Positions 35,997 through 45,370 are shown, counted from the first letter of the stretch. The stretch: 64,000 nucleotides of DNA from Orlajensenia sp037404875 (GCF_037404875.1 NZ_JBBELO010000028.1:62001-126000), one strand, 5' to 3'. The notes: generated by a model not told the origin, from the sequence alone. Numbers and translations are program-made.

Positions 35997-37694
35997 ATGA
36001 AGATCACACATCCTGAAGTCGCTCGCACCACGGCCCGCGCCGTCGATGCGCAGCGCATCGTCCTCACGATCGCGGCGTTGACCGCAGCGATTCTCGTGCT
36101 CGTCGCCTGCTGGGCGTCGGTCATTCCGGCACGTGCCGACACCCTGGCATCGCAGGTCACGATCACCGCCGGCGAACCGTCCGCAAACCCGGTCGTGCAG
36201 ACGTCGGACGGAGCCGTCCACGGCCTCGCGACGCCGGCGGGCGTCCAGTTCCGCGGCATCCCGTACGCCGCCCCGCCGACCGGCGCCCTGCGCTGGACCC
36301 CGCCCCAGCCGGTCGCGGCCTGGTCGGGAACGCGGGAGGCGACCGTCTTCCCGCCGGTGTGCCCGCAGGGGCCCCAGAGCCCGTGGGGACAGAGCGAGGA
36401 CTGCCTCTACCTGAATGTCACCGCCCCGGCGACGGATGCCGCGCAGCGCTCGAAGCTCCCCGTCATCGTCTACATCCACGGCGGCGGATTCTCGTACGGC
36501 GAAGGCGCGGACTACGACCCCACGAAGCTCGCGAGCAACGGTGCCGTCGTGGTCACCTTCAACTACCGCCTCGGCCTGCTCGGCTTCCTGGCGCATCCGG
36601 CCCTCGCCAGCGGCTCCGACGGCGCCACCGGCAACTTCGGCTACCAGGACCAGCAGGCGGCGCTGCGATGGGTGCAGCGCAACATCGGCCAGTTCGGCGG
36701 TGACCCGCGGAACGTCACGATCGACGGACACTCGGCCGGTGGCCTCTCGGTGCTCGCCCAGCTCGCCTCGCCAGGCGCCAAGGGCCTGTTCCAGCGTGCG
36801 ATCATCCAGGCCGGCGACTTCGCCCTGCAGCAGCAGTCTCTCGACCAGGCGGAGCAGGCCGGAAAGGCCAGTGCCATCGCGCTCGGCTGCGCCGACCAGT
36901 CCGCCGAGTGCCTGCGGAACGTGCCGGTGCAGGCGCTGGTCGCCAACCCGCAGCCCTCGTTCACACCGGGCTACGTCGACGGTGCGGTTCTGCGCGAGTC
37001 GGTCGGAACGGCGATCGCGAGCGGTCGGTTCAACCGCGTACCGATCATCAACGGCACGAACACCCAGGAGGAGCGCATCTTCACCACGATCGGGCTGAGC
37101 GTGACGAAGGGGGCCACCGTACCGCTGTCCGGGCCCGTGACGGCGTCGAACTACGTGTCGACCATCGCGACGAACTTCGGCATCAGCCGCACGAAGGCGG
37201 CACTCATCGCGGCGGCCTATCCGCTGTCGAAGTACGCCTCGCCGGCGCACGCGTTCAGCACGCTGAACTCGGACGCGAACTTCTCGTGCCCGGCGTATGC
37301 GGTCGACATCGCGGCATCCCGCTACGTGCCCACGTTCGCCTACGAGTTCAACGACGCCCTGGCACCCCAGCGTGACGTGCCCGATGCGCTCGGCCCGCCC
37401 TTCGCCGCCACGCACCAATCCGAACTGCAGTACCTGTTCGACCTTCCGAACTCCGCCCTTCCGGGCGGGCTCTCGGCGCAGCAGGAGCAGCTCGCCGCGA
37501 ACATGCGCGCCTCATGGGTGCAGTTCGCGTCGACCGGGTCCCCATCGACGGATGCGGTCGCCTGGCCGGCGTTCAAGGCGCTCGATCCCCGCATCCTCTC
37601 GCTCAACACGCCGGCTTCGACGGTGGAGAAGGACTTCGCCGCCAGCCACAAGTGCGCCGTCTGGGCGGCCGTCGCCCTCTTCGGCAGCCACTGA
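35997..37694 (+). CDS. secreted carboxylesterase/lipase family protein
   Basis: A 565-residue type-B carboxylesterase. The signal region (RIVLTIAALTAAILVLVACW, ending PARA) could be cut by signal peptidase I after ARA or used as a lipobox (LVAC). The oxyanion hole is in YIHGGGFSYGEG, the nucleophile in DGHSAGGLSV, an acidic residue probably in NTQEERIF and a His in AATHQSEL. FRGIPYAAPP and SEDCLYLNV are family hallmarks. GGTGGAG precedes the ATG. It lies directly downstream of the LAL regulator and carries the stacked palindromes in its promoter. The ester substrate is unknown. Confidence 0.92.
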   Translation: MKITHPEVARTTARAVDAQRIVLTIAALTAAILVLVACWASVIPARADTLASQVTITAGEPSANPVVQTSDGAVHGLATPAGVQFRGIPYAAPPTGALRWTPPQPVAAWSGTREATVFPPVCPQGPQSPWGQSEDCLYLNVTAPATDAAQRSKLPVIVYIHGGGFSYGEGADYDPTKLASNGAVVVTFNYRLGLLGFLAHPALASGSDGATGNFGYQDQQAALRWVQRNIGQFGGDPRNVTIDGHSAGGLSVLAQLASPGAKGLFQRAIIQAGDFALQQQSLDQAEQAGKASAIALGCADQSAECLRNVPVQALVANPQPSFTPGYVDGAVLRESVGTAIASGRFNRVPIINGTNTQEERIFTTIGLSVTKGATVPLSGPVTASNYVSTIATNFGISRTKAALIAAAYPLSKYASPAHAFSTLNSDANFSCPAYAVDIAASRYVPTFAYEFNDALAPQRDVPDALGPPFAATHQSELQYLFDLPNSALPGGLSAQQEQLAANMRASWVQFASTGSPSTDAVAWPAFKALDPRILSLNTPASTVEKDFAASHKCAVWAAVALFGSH

Positions 37695-37702
37695 TCACCC
37701 GC

Positions 37703-37733
37703 GTGCCGGGGATGCCGACGGCATCCCCGGCAC
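37703..37733. terminator. bidirectional terminator-like hairpin
   Basis: A perfect 14-bp stem GTGCCGGGGATGCC (37703-37716) and GGCATCCCCGGCAC (37720-37733) with a 3-nt loop GAC. It sits between the convergent carboxylesterase and TetR genes. The T-tract is weak. Confidence 0.7.
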
Positions 37734-37747
37734 GTTCGTGCGCTCGC

Positions 37748-38335
37748 TCAGCGCGTGACGAGGGGCAGGAAGACCTCGTCGACGATCGCGCGGATGCCCT
37801 CGGGTGTGAGCGGCCGCAGTGTCATGAGGGCGTCGTGCCGGAAGAGGTCGACCGCGACGGCGGCGACGCGCGGGGTGACTCGAGCGAGGTCGATCTCGCC
37901 ACGAGCACCGGCCCGCTTCAGGATCTGCTCCATCGCGTCGACCCGCTCGCCGATGATCGCGGCGCGGATGTCGGCGAAGGTAGAGCCGGTCTCGGCGTAG
38001 TAGGCGCCGATGAGAACGCTGACGAGGGGGATGATCGCCGCCCGCGACTCGTTGGCCTTCGTGAGCAGCGCGATCACGTCGTCACGCAGGTTGCCCGTGT
38101 CCGGCGTCTCGATCGATTCGGAACCGAGGCCGTGTACGAGGGCGGCCAGGGCGAGGGCGGCCCGGTCCGGCCAGCGACGGTAGATGACCGGCCGGCTCGT
38201 CTGCGCCCGCTCGGCGACCGCCTCGATGGTGAAGTCGCCGTAGCCGCGCTCGATCAACTGCGCCCACGCGGCATCCAGCAGGGCGTCTTCGAGTTCCTGC
38301 CCGCGGCGTCGCTGGGGAGCGCCTTCAAGATCCAT
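37748..38335 (-). CDS. TetR family transcriptional repressor
   Basis: A 195-residue regulator. The N-terminal HTH is clear: ALLDAAWAQLIERGYGDFTI, then EAVAERAQTSRPVIYRRWPD. The C-terminal ligand-binding domain resembles the TetR_C_11/AcrR group (VSVLIGAYYAETG, RVAAVAVDLFRHDALM). It is divergent from an MFS transporter, with a palindrome in the 69-bp gap. The standard model is repression of both genes until a pump substrate binds. Confidence 0.93.
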   Translation of the reverse strand: MDLEGAPQRRRGQELEDALLDAAWAQLIERGYGDFTIEAVAERAQTSRPVIYRRWPDRAALALAALVHGLGSESIETPDTGNLRDDVIALLTKANESRAAIIPLVSVLIGAYYAETGSTFADIRAAIIGERVDAMEQILKRAGARGEIDLARVTPRVAAVAVDLFRHDALMTLRPLTPEGIRAIVDEVFLPLVTR

Positions 38336-38370
38336 TTGCGTATCTTATCGCAGAGGCATATCGTGGCATT

Positions 38371-38390
38371 TAGATACATTAACGTATCTA
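38371..38390. promoter_or_regulatory. candidate TetR operator
   Basis: TAGATAC-ATTAAC-GTATCTA is a perfect 7-bp inverted repeat with a 6-bp spacer, centred between the TetR and MFS genes and 15 bases before the MFS ATG. An additional GTATCTTATC half-site-like sequence lies at 38339-38348, just before the TetR start. Confidence 0.65.
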
Positions 38391-38404
38391 ACAAGGAGGA
38401 TGTG

Positions 38405-39844
38405 ATGGCCCAGAAGCCCGAGAAGCTCGACCGGGGCGTGCTCACGATCGCCCTGGTGCTCGTGACCGGAGGACTCGCGGTCATCTTCGACACCACGATC
38501 GTGAGCGTGGCGCTGCACACCCTCGCCGTCGACCTGCACGCCTCCGTCGGCGTCATCCAGTGGGTGAGCACGGGGTACCTGCTCGCGCTCGGCGTCACCA
38601 TCCCCGTCGTCGGCTGGGCGCAGGCCCGCTTCGGCGGCAAGCGCGTGTGGATGTTCGCCCTCGCGGTGTTCCTCGTCGCCTCCATCGCCGCGAGCCTCGC
38701 CTGGGATGCGCAGAGCCTCATCGCCTTCCGCGTGCTCCAGGGCATCGGCGGCGGCCTCATGATGCCGCTCATGGCGACCCTGGTCATGCAGGCCGCCGGG
38801 GGCAAGTCGCTCGGCAGGCTCATGGCCGTGGTCAGCCTTCCGGCGGCGCTCGGACCGATCCTGGCTCCTGCACTCGGCGGCATCATCCTGAACTGGCTGG
38901 ACTGGCGGTGGCTGTTCTGGGTGAACGTTCCCTTCTGCCTCGTGGGGCTGGTGCTCGCCTGGCGCTTCCTTCCGGCCGACGGGCCGCGCACGCGCGCACG
39001 GCTCGACGTGCTCGGCCTCGTGCTGCTCTCCCCGGCTCTGGTCGGCATCCTCTACGGTCTCTCGAACGTCGGCAAGGACGGCGGCTTCACCCGCGCGGAC
39101 GTTCTGGTACCGGCTCTCGCGGGAGTGGTGCTGCTCGCCGTCTTCCTGGTGCGTGCCGGCCGGCGCCCCGCCGACGCTCTCGTCGACGTGGCCCTGCTGC
39201 GCCGCCGTGCCGTCGGCTCGTCGTCGCTCGTGCTGTTCCTCTCGGGCGCATCGCTCTACGGCTCGATGCTGCTGCTGCCCCTCTACTTCCAGAACGTGCG
39301 CGGAACGGATGCGCTCGCCGCCGGTCTTCTGCTGGTACCGCAGGGCATCGGCACGCTGCTCAGCCGCACCCTGGCCGGTCGCCTGACCGACAGCATCGGC
39401 GCGCGGTGGGTCACCATCGCGGGTTTCGCGGTGACCGGCCTGGCGACCATCCCCTTCGCCCTCGCCGATGCCCACACCGGCATCTGGTGGCTGATGGCGG
39501 TGATGCTCGTGCGTGGCGTGGGCCTCGGAGCCGTGATGATCCCCGTGATGAGTGTGGCGTTCGTCGGGCTCGACCGTTCGGAGATGCCGCACGCGAGCAT
39601 CATCACCCGGCTCGCACAGCAGCTGGGCGGCTCGTTCGGCACGGCGATCCTCGCCGTCATCCTCGAGACCGCGGTCGCCGGCGCATCCGGTCCGGCCGCC
39701 GTGGCGTTCGCGTTCGACCAAGCCTTCTGGTGGGCGATCGGCTTCACGGTCGTGGCGATCGCGGTCTCGTTCGCCCTTCCCGCCCGGGCCGCGCAGCCGC
39801 CCGCGCCGGCACCCGCTGCGCCGACGGAGCGGGTCGAGGCGTAG
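38405..39844 (+). CDS. DHA2 family MFS drug transporter
   Basis: A 479-residue major facilitator with about 14 predicted helices (EmrB/QacA type). DTTIVSVALHTLA is the motif D1-like start of the DHA2 group, ARFGGKRVWMFAL the loop 2-3 motif A, and RVLQGIGGGLMMPLMAT motif C-like. An Ala/Pro-rich tail ends the protein. AAGGAGGA at 38393-38400 supports the ATG. Pairing with the divergent TetR gene and the operator-like palindrome suggests inducible efflux of an amphipathic compound. The substrate cannot be read from sequence. Confidence 0.93.
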   Translation: MAQKPEKLDRGVLTIALVLVTGGLAVIFDTTIVSVALHTLAVDLHASVGVIQWVSTGYLLALGVTIPVVGWAQARFGGKRVWMFALAVFLVASIAASLAWDAQSLIAFRVLQGIGGGLMMPLMATLVMQAAGGKSLGRLMAVVSLPAALGPILAPALGGIILNWLDWRWLFWVNVPFCLVGLVLAWRFLPADGPRTRARLDVLGLVLLSPALVGILYGLSNVGKDGGFTRADVLVPALAGVVLLAVFLVRAGRRPADALVDVALLRRRAVGSSSLVLFLSGASLYGSMLLLPLYFQNVRGTDALAAGLLLVPQGIGTLLSRTLAGRLTDSIGARWVTIAGFAVTGLATIPFALADAHTGIWWLMAVMLVRGVGLGAVMIPVMSVAFVGLDRSEMPHASIITRLAQQLGGSFGTAILAVILETAVAGASGPAAVAFAFDQAFWWAIGFTVVAIAVSFALPARAAQPPAPAPAAPTERVEA

Positions 39845-39874
39845 CCGCGGTTCTGCGTGCCATACGCTCGAAGC

Positions 39875-40858
39875 ATGACGAATCTGCGCTGGGGCATTCT
39901 TGCGACGGGCGGCATCTCGCACGCCTTCACCAACGATCTGGTGCTGAACGGGCACACCGTCCAGGCCGTCGGATCGCGGAGCCAGGGCGGTGCAGACGCC
40001 TTCGCCGCCGAGTTCGACATCCCGAAGGCCTACGCCAGCTACGAGGAGCTCGTGGCCGACCCGGACGTTGACATCGTCTATGTCGGCACGCCGCATCCGT
40101 TCCACGCCGACAACGCCGCCCTCGTGCTCGATGCCGGCAAGCACGTGCTCGTCGAGAAGCCGTTCACCCTCAACGCAGGCGAGGCCCGGCGTGTGGTGGA
40201 GTTGGCGCGCGAGAAGAACCTGCTCGTGCTCGAGGCCATGTGGACCAGGTGGCTTCCGCACATGGTGCGCATTCGCGAGGTCGTCGCGTCGGGCGTGCTC
40301 GGCGACGTGCACACCCTGATCGCCGACCACACCCAGTCGTTGCCGACCGATCCAACGCACCGCATCAACGCCCTCGAGCTGGGTGGCGGCGCCCTGCTCG
40401 ACCTCGGCATCTACCCGATCTCGTTCTCGTTCGACCTCTTCGGCCCGCCCACGTCGATCCAGGCATCGGCGACCTTCAAGCCGACGGGGGCGGATGCGCA
40501 GGTCGCCACGATCTTCCGCTACGCCGGCGACCAGCTCGCCTCGACCCTCTCGGCGAGCGACACGCGTGGCCCCAACGTCGCGACCGTCCTGGGGACGAAG
40601 GGCCGCATCGACATCGACGGCGTCTGGTACACCCCGTCGTCGTTCCGCGTGATCGACGCCGACGGCGAGGTCATCGAGACCTTCGAGAGCGAGGTGATCG
40701 GCCGCGGCATGCAGTACCAGGCGGCCGAGGCCGAGCGACTGGTCGCCGCCGGCAAGATCTCGAGCGACATCCTCTCCACCGACGAGAGCGTCGCCATCAT
40801 GCAGACCCTCGACGCCATCCGCGAGCAGATCGGCCTGCGCTACCCCGGCGAGGCATGA
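39875..40858 (+). CDS. Gfo/Idh/MocA family oxidoreductase
   Basis: A 327-residue NAD(P)-dependent oxidoreductase. The Rossmann start is WGILATGGISHAFT, followed by VDIVYVGTPHPFHADN and the signature EKPFTLN with the catalytic Lys. The C-terminal alpha/beta domain carries LELGGGALLDLGIYPISF, including the D-x-G-I-Y-P motif typical of dimeric dihydrodiol dehydrogenase-like members. Substrates are probably a sugar or inositol derivative. I chose ATG 39875 (MTNLRWG). It follows the transporter by 30 bases but codes for unrelated chemistry. Confidence 0.9.
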   Translation: MTNLRWGILATGGISHAFTNDLVLNGHTVQAVGSRSQGGADAFAAEFDIPKAYASYEELVADPDVDIVYVGTPHPFHADNAALVLDAGKHVLVEKPFTLNAGEARRVVELAREKNLLVLEAMWTRWLPHMVRIREVVASGVLGDVHTLIADHTQSLPTDPTHRINALELGGGALLDLGIYPISFSFDLFGPPTSIQASATFKPTGADAQVATIFRYAGDQLASTLSASDTRGPNVATVLGTKGRIDIDGVWYTPSSFRVIDADGEVIETFESEVIGRGMQYQAAEAERLVAAGKISSDILSTDESVAIMQTLDAIREQIGLRYPGEA

Positions 40859-40904
40859 GCCTCCCTCACCGCTCTCCCAGCCGGGCCGCCGTAGGCTACC
40901 GCGG

Positions 40905-42347
40905 ATGACCGAGAAGGATGCCCCTGCCTCCGCCGTGCGAGCGCGCCTCGGCGCGCTGCTCTCGCGGCACCCGCGCGGGTGGGCGATCGCTGCCGGTTCC
41001 CTCGTCGTGGCGCTGCTCGCCGGCGGAGCGCTGACGGCGGGAGCCGCATCCGCCCGCCCGGAGGCGACGCACGCCGCGGTGCGCGCAGCAGCCACCCCGA
41101 CTCCCACGGCGACCGCCCGACCGACGCCGGCCGCTGCGCCGGCCGCCAGCAAGGTGCGCACGTGCCTGGTCGGAGACCGGGCAACCGACCCCAGACTCGC
41201 CCAGATGCAGGCGCAGGTGCGCAACGCGACGACGGGAGAGGTGCTCTTCGACCGCGGCGGCGGCACGCCGAACCGGGCGGCGAGCGTCATGAAGGTGCTC
41301 ACCTCGGCCGCGGCGCTGAAGGTGCTCGGCCCCGACTACCGCGCCACGACCACCGTCGTCAAGGGCGCCGAACCCGGCTCTGTCGTGCTCGTCGGCGGCG
41401 GCGACCTCACGCTCTCGCGCCTTCCGACGGGACAGGATTCCGCGTACGACGGCGTCGCCCATCTCGATGACCTCGCCCGCCAGGTGCGCACGGCGTGGGA
41501 TGCCGACCCCTCGAACCCGCCCCTCACGACGCTCATCCTCGATTCGTCGTACTTCGGAGGCCCGGAGTGGCAGCCGAGCTGGAACACCAAGGAGCAGGGC
41601 GACGGCTACATGCCGCACATCGCCGCCCTCGAGGTGGACGGCGACCGTGACAGTCCCGCCCGCAGCACGTCGCCACGCAGCGACGACCCCGTCGGCCGCG
41701 CCGGTGACGCGTTCGCCGACGCGCTCGGCGGCATCCAGAGCATTTCACGCGGCACCGCTCCCAGCGGGGCGAGCCAGCTGGCCTCGGTGCAGTCGCCGAC
41801 GGTCTCCTCGCTCATCCAGCAGGCGCTCATCGTCTCCGACAACACGATCGCCGAGATGCTCGCGCGCCTCACCGCGATCAAGGCCGGAACGGGCAACAGC
41901 TTCGACGCCATCCAGCCCGCCGTGCTCGACGCGCTGAAGTCCTACGGCATCGACACGAGCGGCATCCGAGTGGTCGACGGCTCGGGTCTCTCCGACGACA
42001 ACGCCATTCCGCCCTCGTACCTCACGAGCCTGTTCGTGAAGATCAATGCCAAGGAGGGCGACCTCGGCGTCATCTTCGACGGCCTGCCCGTATCGGGCAA
42101 GTCCGGTTCCCTCGGCTACAGCGACCGCTTCACGGGCGACGCCGACGTGGCGATCGGGTCGGTGTTCGCCAAGACCGGATGGATCGACACCGGCTACACC
42201 CTCTCGGGCATCATCCACTCGGCGGACGGCACGCCGCTGACCTTCGCGATCTACGCGCTCGGCGACGTGGACGAGGACGCCAAGCAGGCCATCGACCTGC
42301 TCGCGGCCGCCTTCTACAGCTGCGGGGACAACCTCTCCAACGGCTGA
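40905..42347 (+). CDS. dacB: D-alanyl-D-alanine carboxypeptidase/endopeptidase (PBP4 type)
   Basis: A 480-residue class C penicillin-binding protein (S13). After a signal-anchor (about 25-48) and an Ala/Pro/Thr linker, the three active-site motifs are present: SVMK (RAASVMKVLTSAAAL), SDN (VSDNTIAEML) and KTG (FAKTGWIDTGYTLSG). These enzymes trim D-Ala from peptidoglycan stem peptides or cut crosslinks outside the membrane. Two widely separated Cys (TCLVGD and YSCGDN) may form a disulfide between the ends. It is a single gene. Confidence 0.93.
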   Translation: MTEKDAPASAVRARLGALLSRHPRGWAIAAGSLVVALLAGGALTAGAASARPEATHAAVRAAATPTPTATARPTPAAAPAASKVRTCLVGDRATDPRLAQMQAQVRNATTGEVLFDRGGGTPNRAASVMKVLTSAAALKVLGPDYRATTTVVKGAEPGSVVLVGGGDLTLSRLPTGQDSAYDGVAHLDDLARQVRTAWDADPSNPPLTTLILDSSYFGGPEWQPSWNTKEQGDGYMPHIAALEVDGDRDSPARSTSPRSDDPVGRAGDAFADALGGIQSISRGTAPSGASQLASVQSPTVSSLIQQALIVSDNTIAEMLARLTAIKAGTGNSFDAIQPAVLDALKSYGIDTSGIRVVDGSGLSDDNAIPPSYLTSLFVKINAKEGDLGVIFDGLPVSGKSGSLGYSDRFTGDADVAIGSVFAKTGWIDTGYTLSGIIHSADGTPLTFAIYALGDVDEDAKQAIDLLAAAFYSCGDNLSNG

Positions 42348-42403
42348 GCCACCCCGCCGCCCCGGCCGCTCCCGCTGCCCCGCATCCGCCGCCCCACATC
42401 CGT

Positions 42404-42468
42404 CGTTGAACCATTTCGTCGCCGTTGGTCCGGGCGTAGCGGATCAACGGCGAGCAAATGGTTCAACG
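42404..42468. repeat. palindromic intergenic repeat, copy 1
   Basis: A 24-bp inverted repeat: 42404-42427 begins CGTTGAACCATTTCGTCGCC and 42445-42468 begins CAACGGCGAGCAAATGG, with two mismatches and a 17-nt loop. Its left arm resembles that of 62022-62039 (GTTG, CCA, TTCG and CCGTTG in the same order). It lies between dacB and pncA. Confidence 0.7.
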
Positions 42469-42516
42469 GCGAAGGGAGAGCCCGGATTCTCGAGCGGGAG
42501 TGGCGATAATGAAGGC

Positions 42517-43107
42517 ATGACGCGAGCGCTCTTCATCGTCGACGTGCAGAACGACTTCACTGAGGGCGGTGCCCTCGGCGTGAACGGGGGAGCGGCGGTG
42601 GCCGCCGGTGTCAGCGAGCTGCTCGCGCAGCATCCGCAGGCCTACGACTACGTCTTCGCCTCCCGCGACTGGCACGACGGCGACAACACCAACGGCGGCC
42701 ACTTCGCCGAGGGCGCCGCACCCGACTTCGTCGACACGTGGCCGCAACACTGCGTCTCGGGAACCACGGGTGCCGAGTACCACCCCGCCCTGAACACGGA
42801 TGCGGTCGACGTGCACATCCTCAAGGGGCAGGGCAAGCCTGCGTACTCGATCTTCGAGGGCACGGATGAGGCCGGGCACTCCGTGCAGGAGCTGCTCGCC
42901 GAGAAGGGCATCACCGATGTCGACGTCGTCGGCATCGCGACCGACTACTGCGTGCGGGCGAGCGCCCTCAACGCGCTCGAGCACGGCCAGCACGTGCGAG
43001 TGCTCACCGACCTCGTGGCCGGAGTCGCTCCGGAGTCCAGCGATGCGGCACTCGCTGAGATCGCGCACGCCGGCGGGCAGCTCGCCACCTCGGACGCGGT
43101 GGCCTGA
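42517..43107 (+). CDS. pncA: nicotinamidase / isochorismatase-family amidohydrolase
   Basis: A 196-residue enzyme that converts nicotinamide to nicotinate in NAD salvage. The catalytic triad is visible: Asp in FIVDVQNDF, Lys in HILKGQGKP and Cys in GIATDYCVRAS. The metal site ASRDWHDGDNTNGGHF has D-x-H...H. The end of the protein matches actinobacterial PncA. I chose ATG 42517 (MTRALFIVD); an upstream frame covers the palindromic repeat and is not protein-like. The ribosome site is weak (GAAGG). Confidence 0.93.
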   Translation: MTRALFIVDVQNDFTEGGALGVNGGAAVAAGVSELLAQHPQAYDYVFASRDWHDGDNTNGGHFAEGAAPDFVDTWPQHCVSGTTGAEYHPALNTDAVDVHILKGQGKPAYSIFEGTDEAGHSVQELLAEKGITDVDVVGIATDYCVRASALNALEHGQHVRVLTDLVAGVAPESSDAALAEIAHAGGQLATSDAVA

Positions 43108-43137
43108 CCGCCCGCCACCAACATTTCCGGCCGGAAC

Positions 43138-43743
43138 CTAGCTGCGAGCGGCCTTCAGCACCCGGTACCCCTTGCCCACTCCCTCGCGGGTGACGGCGAG
43201 GTCGGGGAACTGCTCCTTGAGCCAGGCGTGCAGCGAATCGGCGCCGAGGTTCTTCTGGATGACGATCCAGGCATCCGACCCGGGCTGCAGGCGAGGCAGC
43301 CACGCCTGCATGATGGCGTGCAGCTCGGCCTTGCCCACGCGGATGGGCGGATTGGTCCAGATGGCGGCGAAGCGCACGTCGGCGGGAACATCCTCGGGCC
43401 GCACGGCGTTGACATTGGTGACGCCGACAGCGGCCGCGTTGCGCCGAACCAGTTCGAGGGCGCGGTCGTTCACGTCCACCGCCCACACCGTGGCCTCGGG
43501 TGATTCGAGTGCCAGGGTGAGAGCGATGGGCCCCCACCCGCAGCCGATGTCGAGCAGATCTCCCGAGGCAGGGGGAGCGGGAACCTTCTCGAGCAGCACT
43601 TCCGTGCCGTCGTCGACATGCTCGGGGCTGAACACCCCGTTCGCCGTGGTGAGCGTGTAATCCCGACCCGAGAGCCGCACGTCGATGCGTCGGGGCTTCA
43701 TCTCCGACCCGGGGGTGTTGGTGAAGTAGTGCTCTGAAGCCAT
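43138..43743 (-). CDS. RsmC/MTS-type class I methyltransferase
   Basis: A 201-residue SAM-dependent methyltransferase with only the C-terminal (MTS) half of RsmC. It shows NGVFSPEHVDDGTEVLL, SAM motif I LLDIGCGWGPIALTLA, the acidic WAVDVNDRALEL and motif IV WTNPPIRVGK. NPP[IF] marks amino-methyltransferases that modify guanine N2 in rRNA; the exact site is unknown. Single gene, divergent from hflX by only 41 bases, so the two promoters must overlap. Confidence 0.9.
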   Translation of the reverse strand: MASEHYFTNTPGSEMKPRRIDVRLSGRDYTLTTANGVFSPEHVDDGTEVLLEKVPAPPASGDLLDIGCGWGPIALTLALESPEATVWAVDVNDRALELVRRNAAAVGVTNVNAVRPEDVPADVRFAAIWTNPPIRVGKAELHAIMQAWLPRLQPGSDAWIVIQKNLGADSLHAWLKEQFPDLAVTREGVGKGYRVLKAARS

Positions 43744-43784
43744 GCAAGGAACGTACCTGAGAGTAAGGAACTAGGGTTAACCCA

Positions 43785-45299
43785 ATGACTGAAGCCACAA
43801 CGCAGAATGACGACGTGGTCGCCCGCGTACTGGCCAATGCAGACTCCCGAGCCGGCGTCGCCATCTTCGGCGGCCAGGCGCAGGCGCTGCAGACCGAGAA
43901 TGCGTACGGCTCGTCCGACGGCGCGCCGGGCGGCAACTCCGACGGCGAGCAGTTCGAGCGCGAAGACCGCGCGGCACTGCGCCGCGTCGCCGGTCTCTCC
44001 ACCGAGCTCGAAGACGTCACCGAGGTCGAGTATCGGCAGCTGCGCCTCGAGAACGTCGTGCTCATCGGCGTGTACTCGCAGGGCTCCCTCACGGATGCCG
44101 AGAACTCCATGCGTGAGCTCGCCGCGCTCGCCGAGACGGCCGGTGCGACCGTGCTCGATGGACTGCTGCAGCGTCGGCCGAATCCCGACCCCTCGACCTA
44201 CCTCGGCAAGGGCAAGGCGCAGGAGCTCGCCGGCATCGTCGCCTCCCTCGGTGCGGACACCGTCGTCGCCGACACGGAGCTCGCCCCCAGCCAGCGGCGT
44301 GCCCTCGAAGACGTCGTCAAGGTGAAGGTGATCGACCGCACGGCGGTCATCCTCGACATCTTCAGCCAGCACGCCAAGAGCCGCGAGGGCAAGGCGCAGG
44401 TGGAACTCGCCCAGCTCGAGTACCTTCTTCCGCGCCTGCGCGGCTGGGGTGAGTCGATGAGCCGCCAGGCCGGTGGCCAGGTGGGCGGCACGGGCGCCGG
44501 AATGGGCTCGCGTGGTCCCGGTGAGACGAAGATCGAACTGGACCGCCGTCGCATCCACACCCGCATGTCGCGCCTGCGCAAGCAGATCACCGCCATGAAG
44601 CCCGCCCGCGAGGCCAAGCGCGCCAACCGGCGCCGCAACTCGGTGCCCTCCGTCGCCATCGCCGGGTACACGAACGCGGGCAAGTCGAGCCTTCTCAACC
44701 GCCTCACCAAGGCCGGCGTGCTGGTCGAGAACGCCCTGTTCGCGACCCTGGATGCGACGGTGCGCAAGAACGAGACCCCCGACGGCCGCGTCTACACGCT
44801 CGCCGACACGGTCGGGTTCGTGCGCAACCTGCCGCACCAGCTCGTGGAGGCGTTCCGGTCCACGCTCGAGGAGGTCGCCGACTCCGATCTCATCGTGCAC
44901 GTGGTGGACGCCTCGCATCCCGACCCGGCGAGCCAGATCCAGACCGTGCGCGACGTGATCGGCGAAGTCGGTGCACGCGACATCCCCGAGCTCGTGGTGT
45001 TCAACAAGGCCGACCTCGTCAGCGACGATGATCGCCTCGTGCTGCGCGGCCTCGAGCCGCGCGCCGTGTTCGTCTCGGCGCGCACCGGTGAGGGCATCCC
45101 CGAGCTGCTCGATGAGATCGCGCGGCAACTGCCCGACCCGAGCGTCGAGGTCAACGTGCTCGTTCCCTACACGCGTGGTGACCTCGTCTCCGCGCTGCAC
45201 GAGCGCGGGCGCGTGCTCGCCTCGGAGCACGAGGAGCAGGGCACCCGCGTACGCGCGCTCGTGACGCCGGAATTCGCCGCGCAGCTCGAGAAGCTCTGA
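43785..45299 (+). CDS. hflX: ribosome-associated GTPase HflX
   Basis: A 504-residue GTPase. The N-terminal HflX domain (SMRELAALAETAGATVLDGL, then YLGKGKAQEL) and the GRGPGE-type Gly-rich loop (GSRGPGETKIELDRR) are followed by the G domain: G1 GYTNAGKSSL, G3 DTVGFVRNLP and G4 NKAD. HflX splits stalled ribosomes after stress, acting on the large subunit. About 50 extra N-terminal residues rich in Asp/Gly/Ser are poorly conserved in type. Single gene. Confidence 0.95.
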   Translation: MTEATTQNDDVVARVLANADSRAGVAIFGGQAQALQTENAYGSSDGAPGGNSDGEQFEREDRAALRRVAGLSTELEDVTEVEYRQLRLENVVLIGVYSQGSLTDAENSMRELAALAETAGATVLDGLLQRRPNPDPSTYLGKGKAQELAGIVASLGADTVVADTELAPSQRRALEDVVKVKVIDRTAVILDIFSQHAKSREGKAQVELAQLEYLLPRLRGWGESMSRQAGGQVGGTGAGMGSRGPGETKIELDRRRIHTRMSRLRKQITAMKPAREAKRANRRRNSVPSVAIAGYTNAGKSSLLNRLTKAGVLVENALFATLDATVRKNETPDGRVYTLADTVGFVRNLPHQLVEAFRSTLEEVADSDLIVHVVDASHPDPASQIQTVRDVIGEVGARDIPELVVFNKADLVSDDDRLVLRGLEPRAVFVSARTGEGIPELLDEIARQLPDPSVEVNVLVPYTRGDLVSALHERGRVLASEHEEQGTRVRALVTPEFAAQLEKL

Positions 45300-45370
45300 G
45301 CGCCACCGGCTCCGGATGCGGGGCCCGCGTCACGCGAAGTCACACATTCCCCTCGGCAGCGGTGTCGGGT

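Noticed and set aside
27177..37694. A secondary-metabolite gene cluster
   Set aside because: SDR, SRPBCC, SnoaL-like, VOC and LAL genes suggest it, but there is no synthase, ligase or carrier protein; a catabolic or detoxifying regulon is simpler.
38345..41302. Very long minus-strand open frame (985 codons) opposite the MFS, Gfo and dacB genes
   Set aside because: Arg/His/Gly-rich composition with no motif; it is the antisense shadow of high-GC genes. The same holds for long frames opposite the penicillin-binding protein (9025-11310), acs (13065-15413), topA (19426-21600) and metE (46106-49120).
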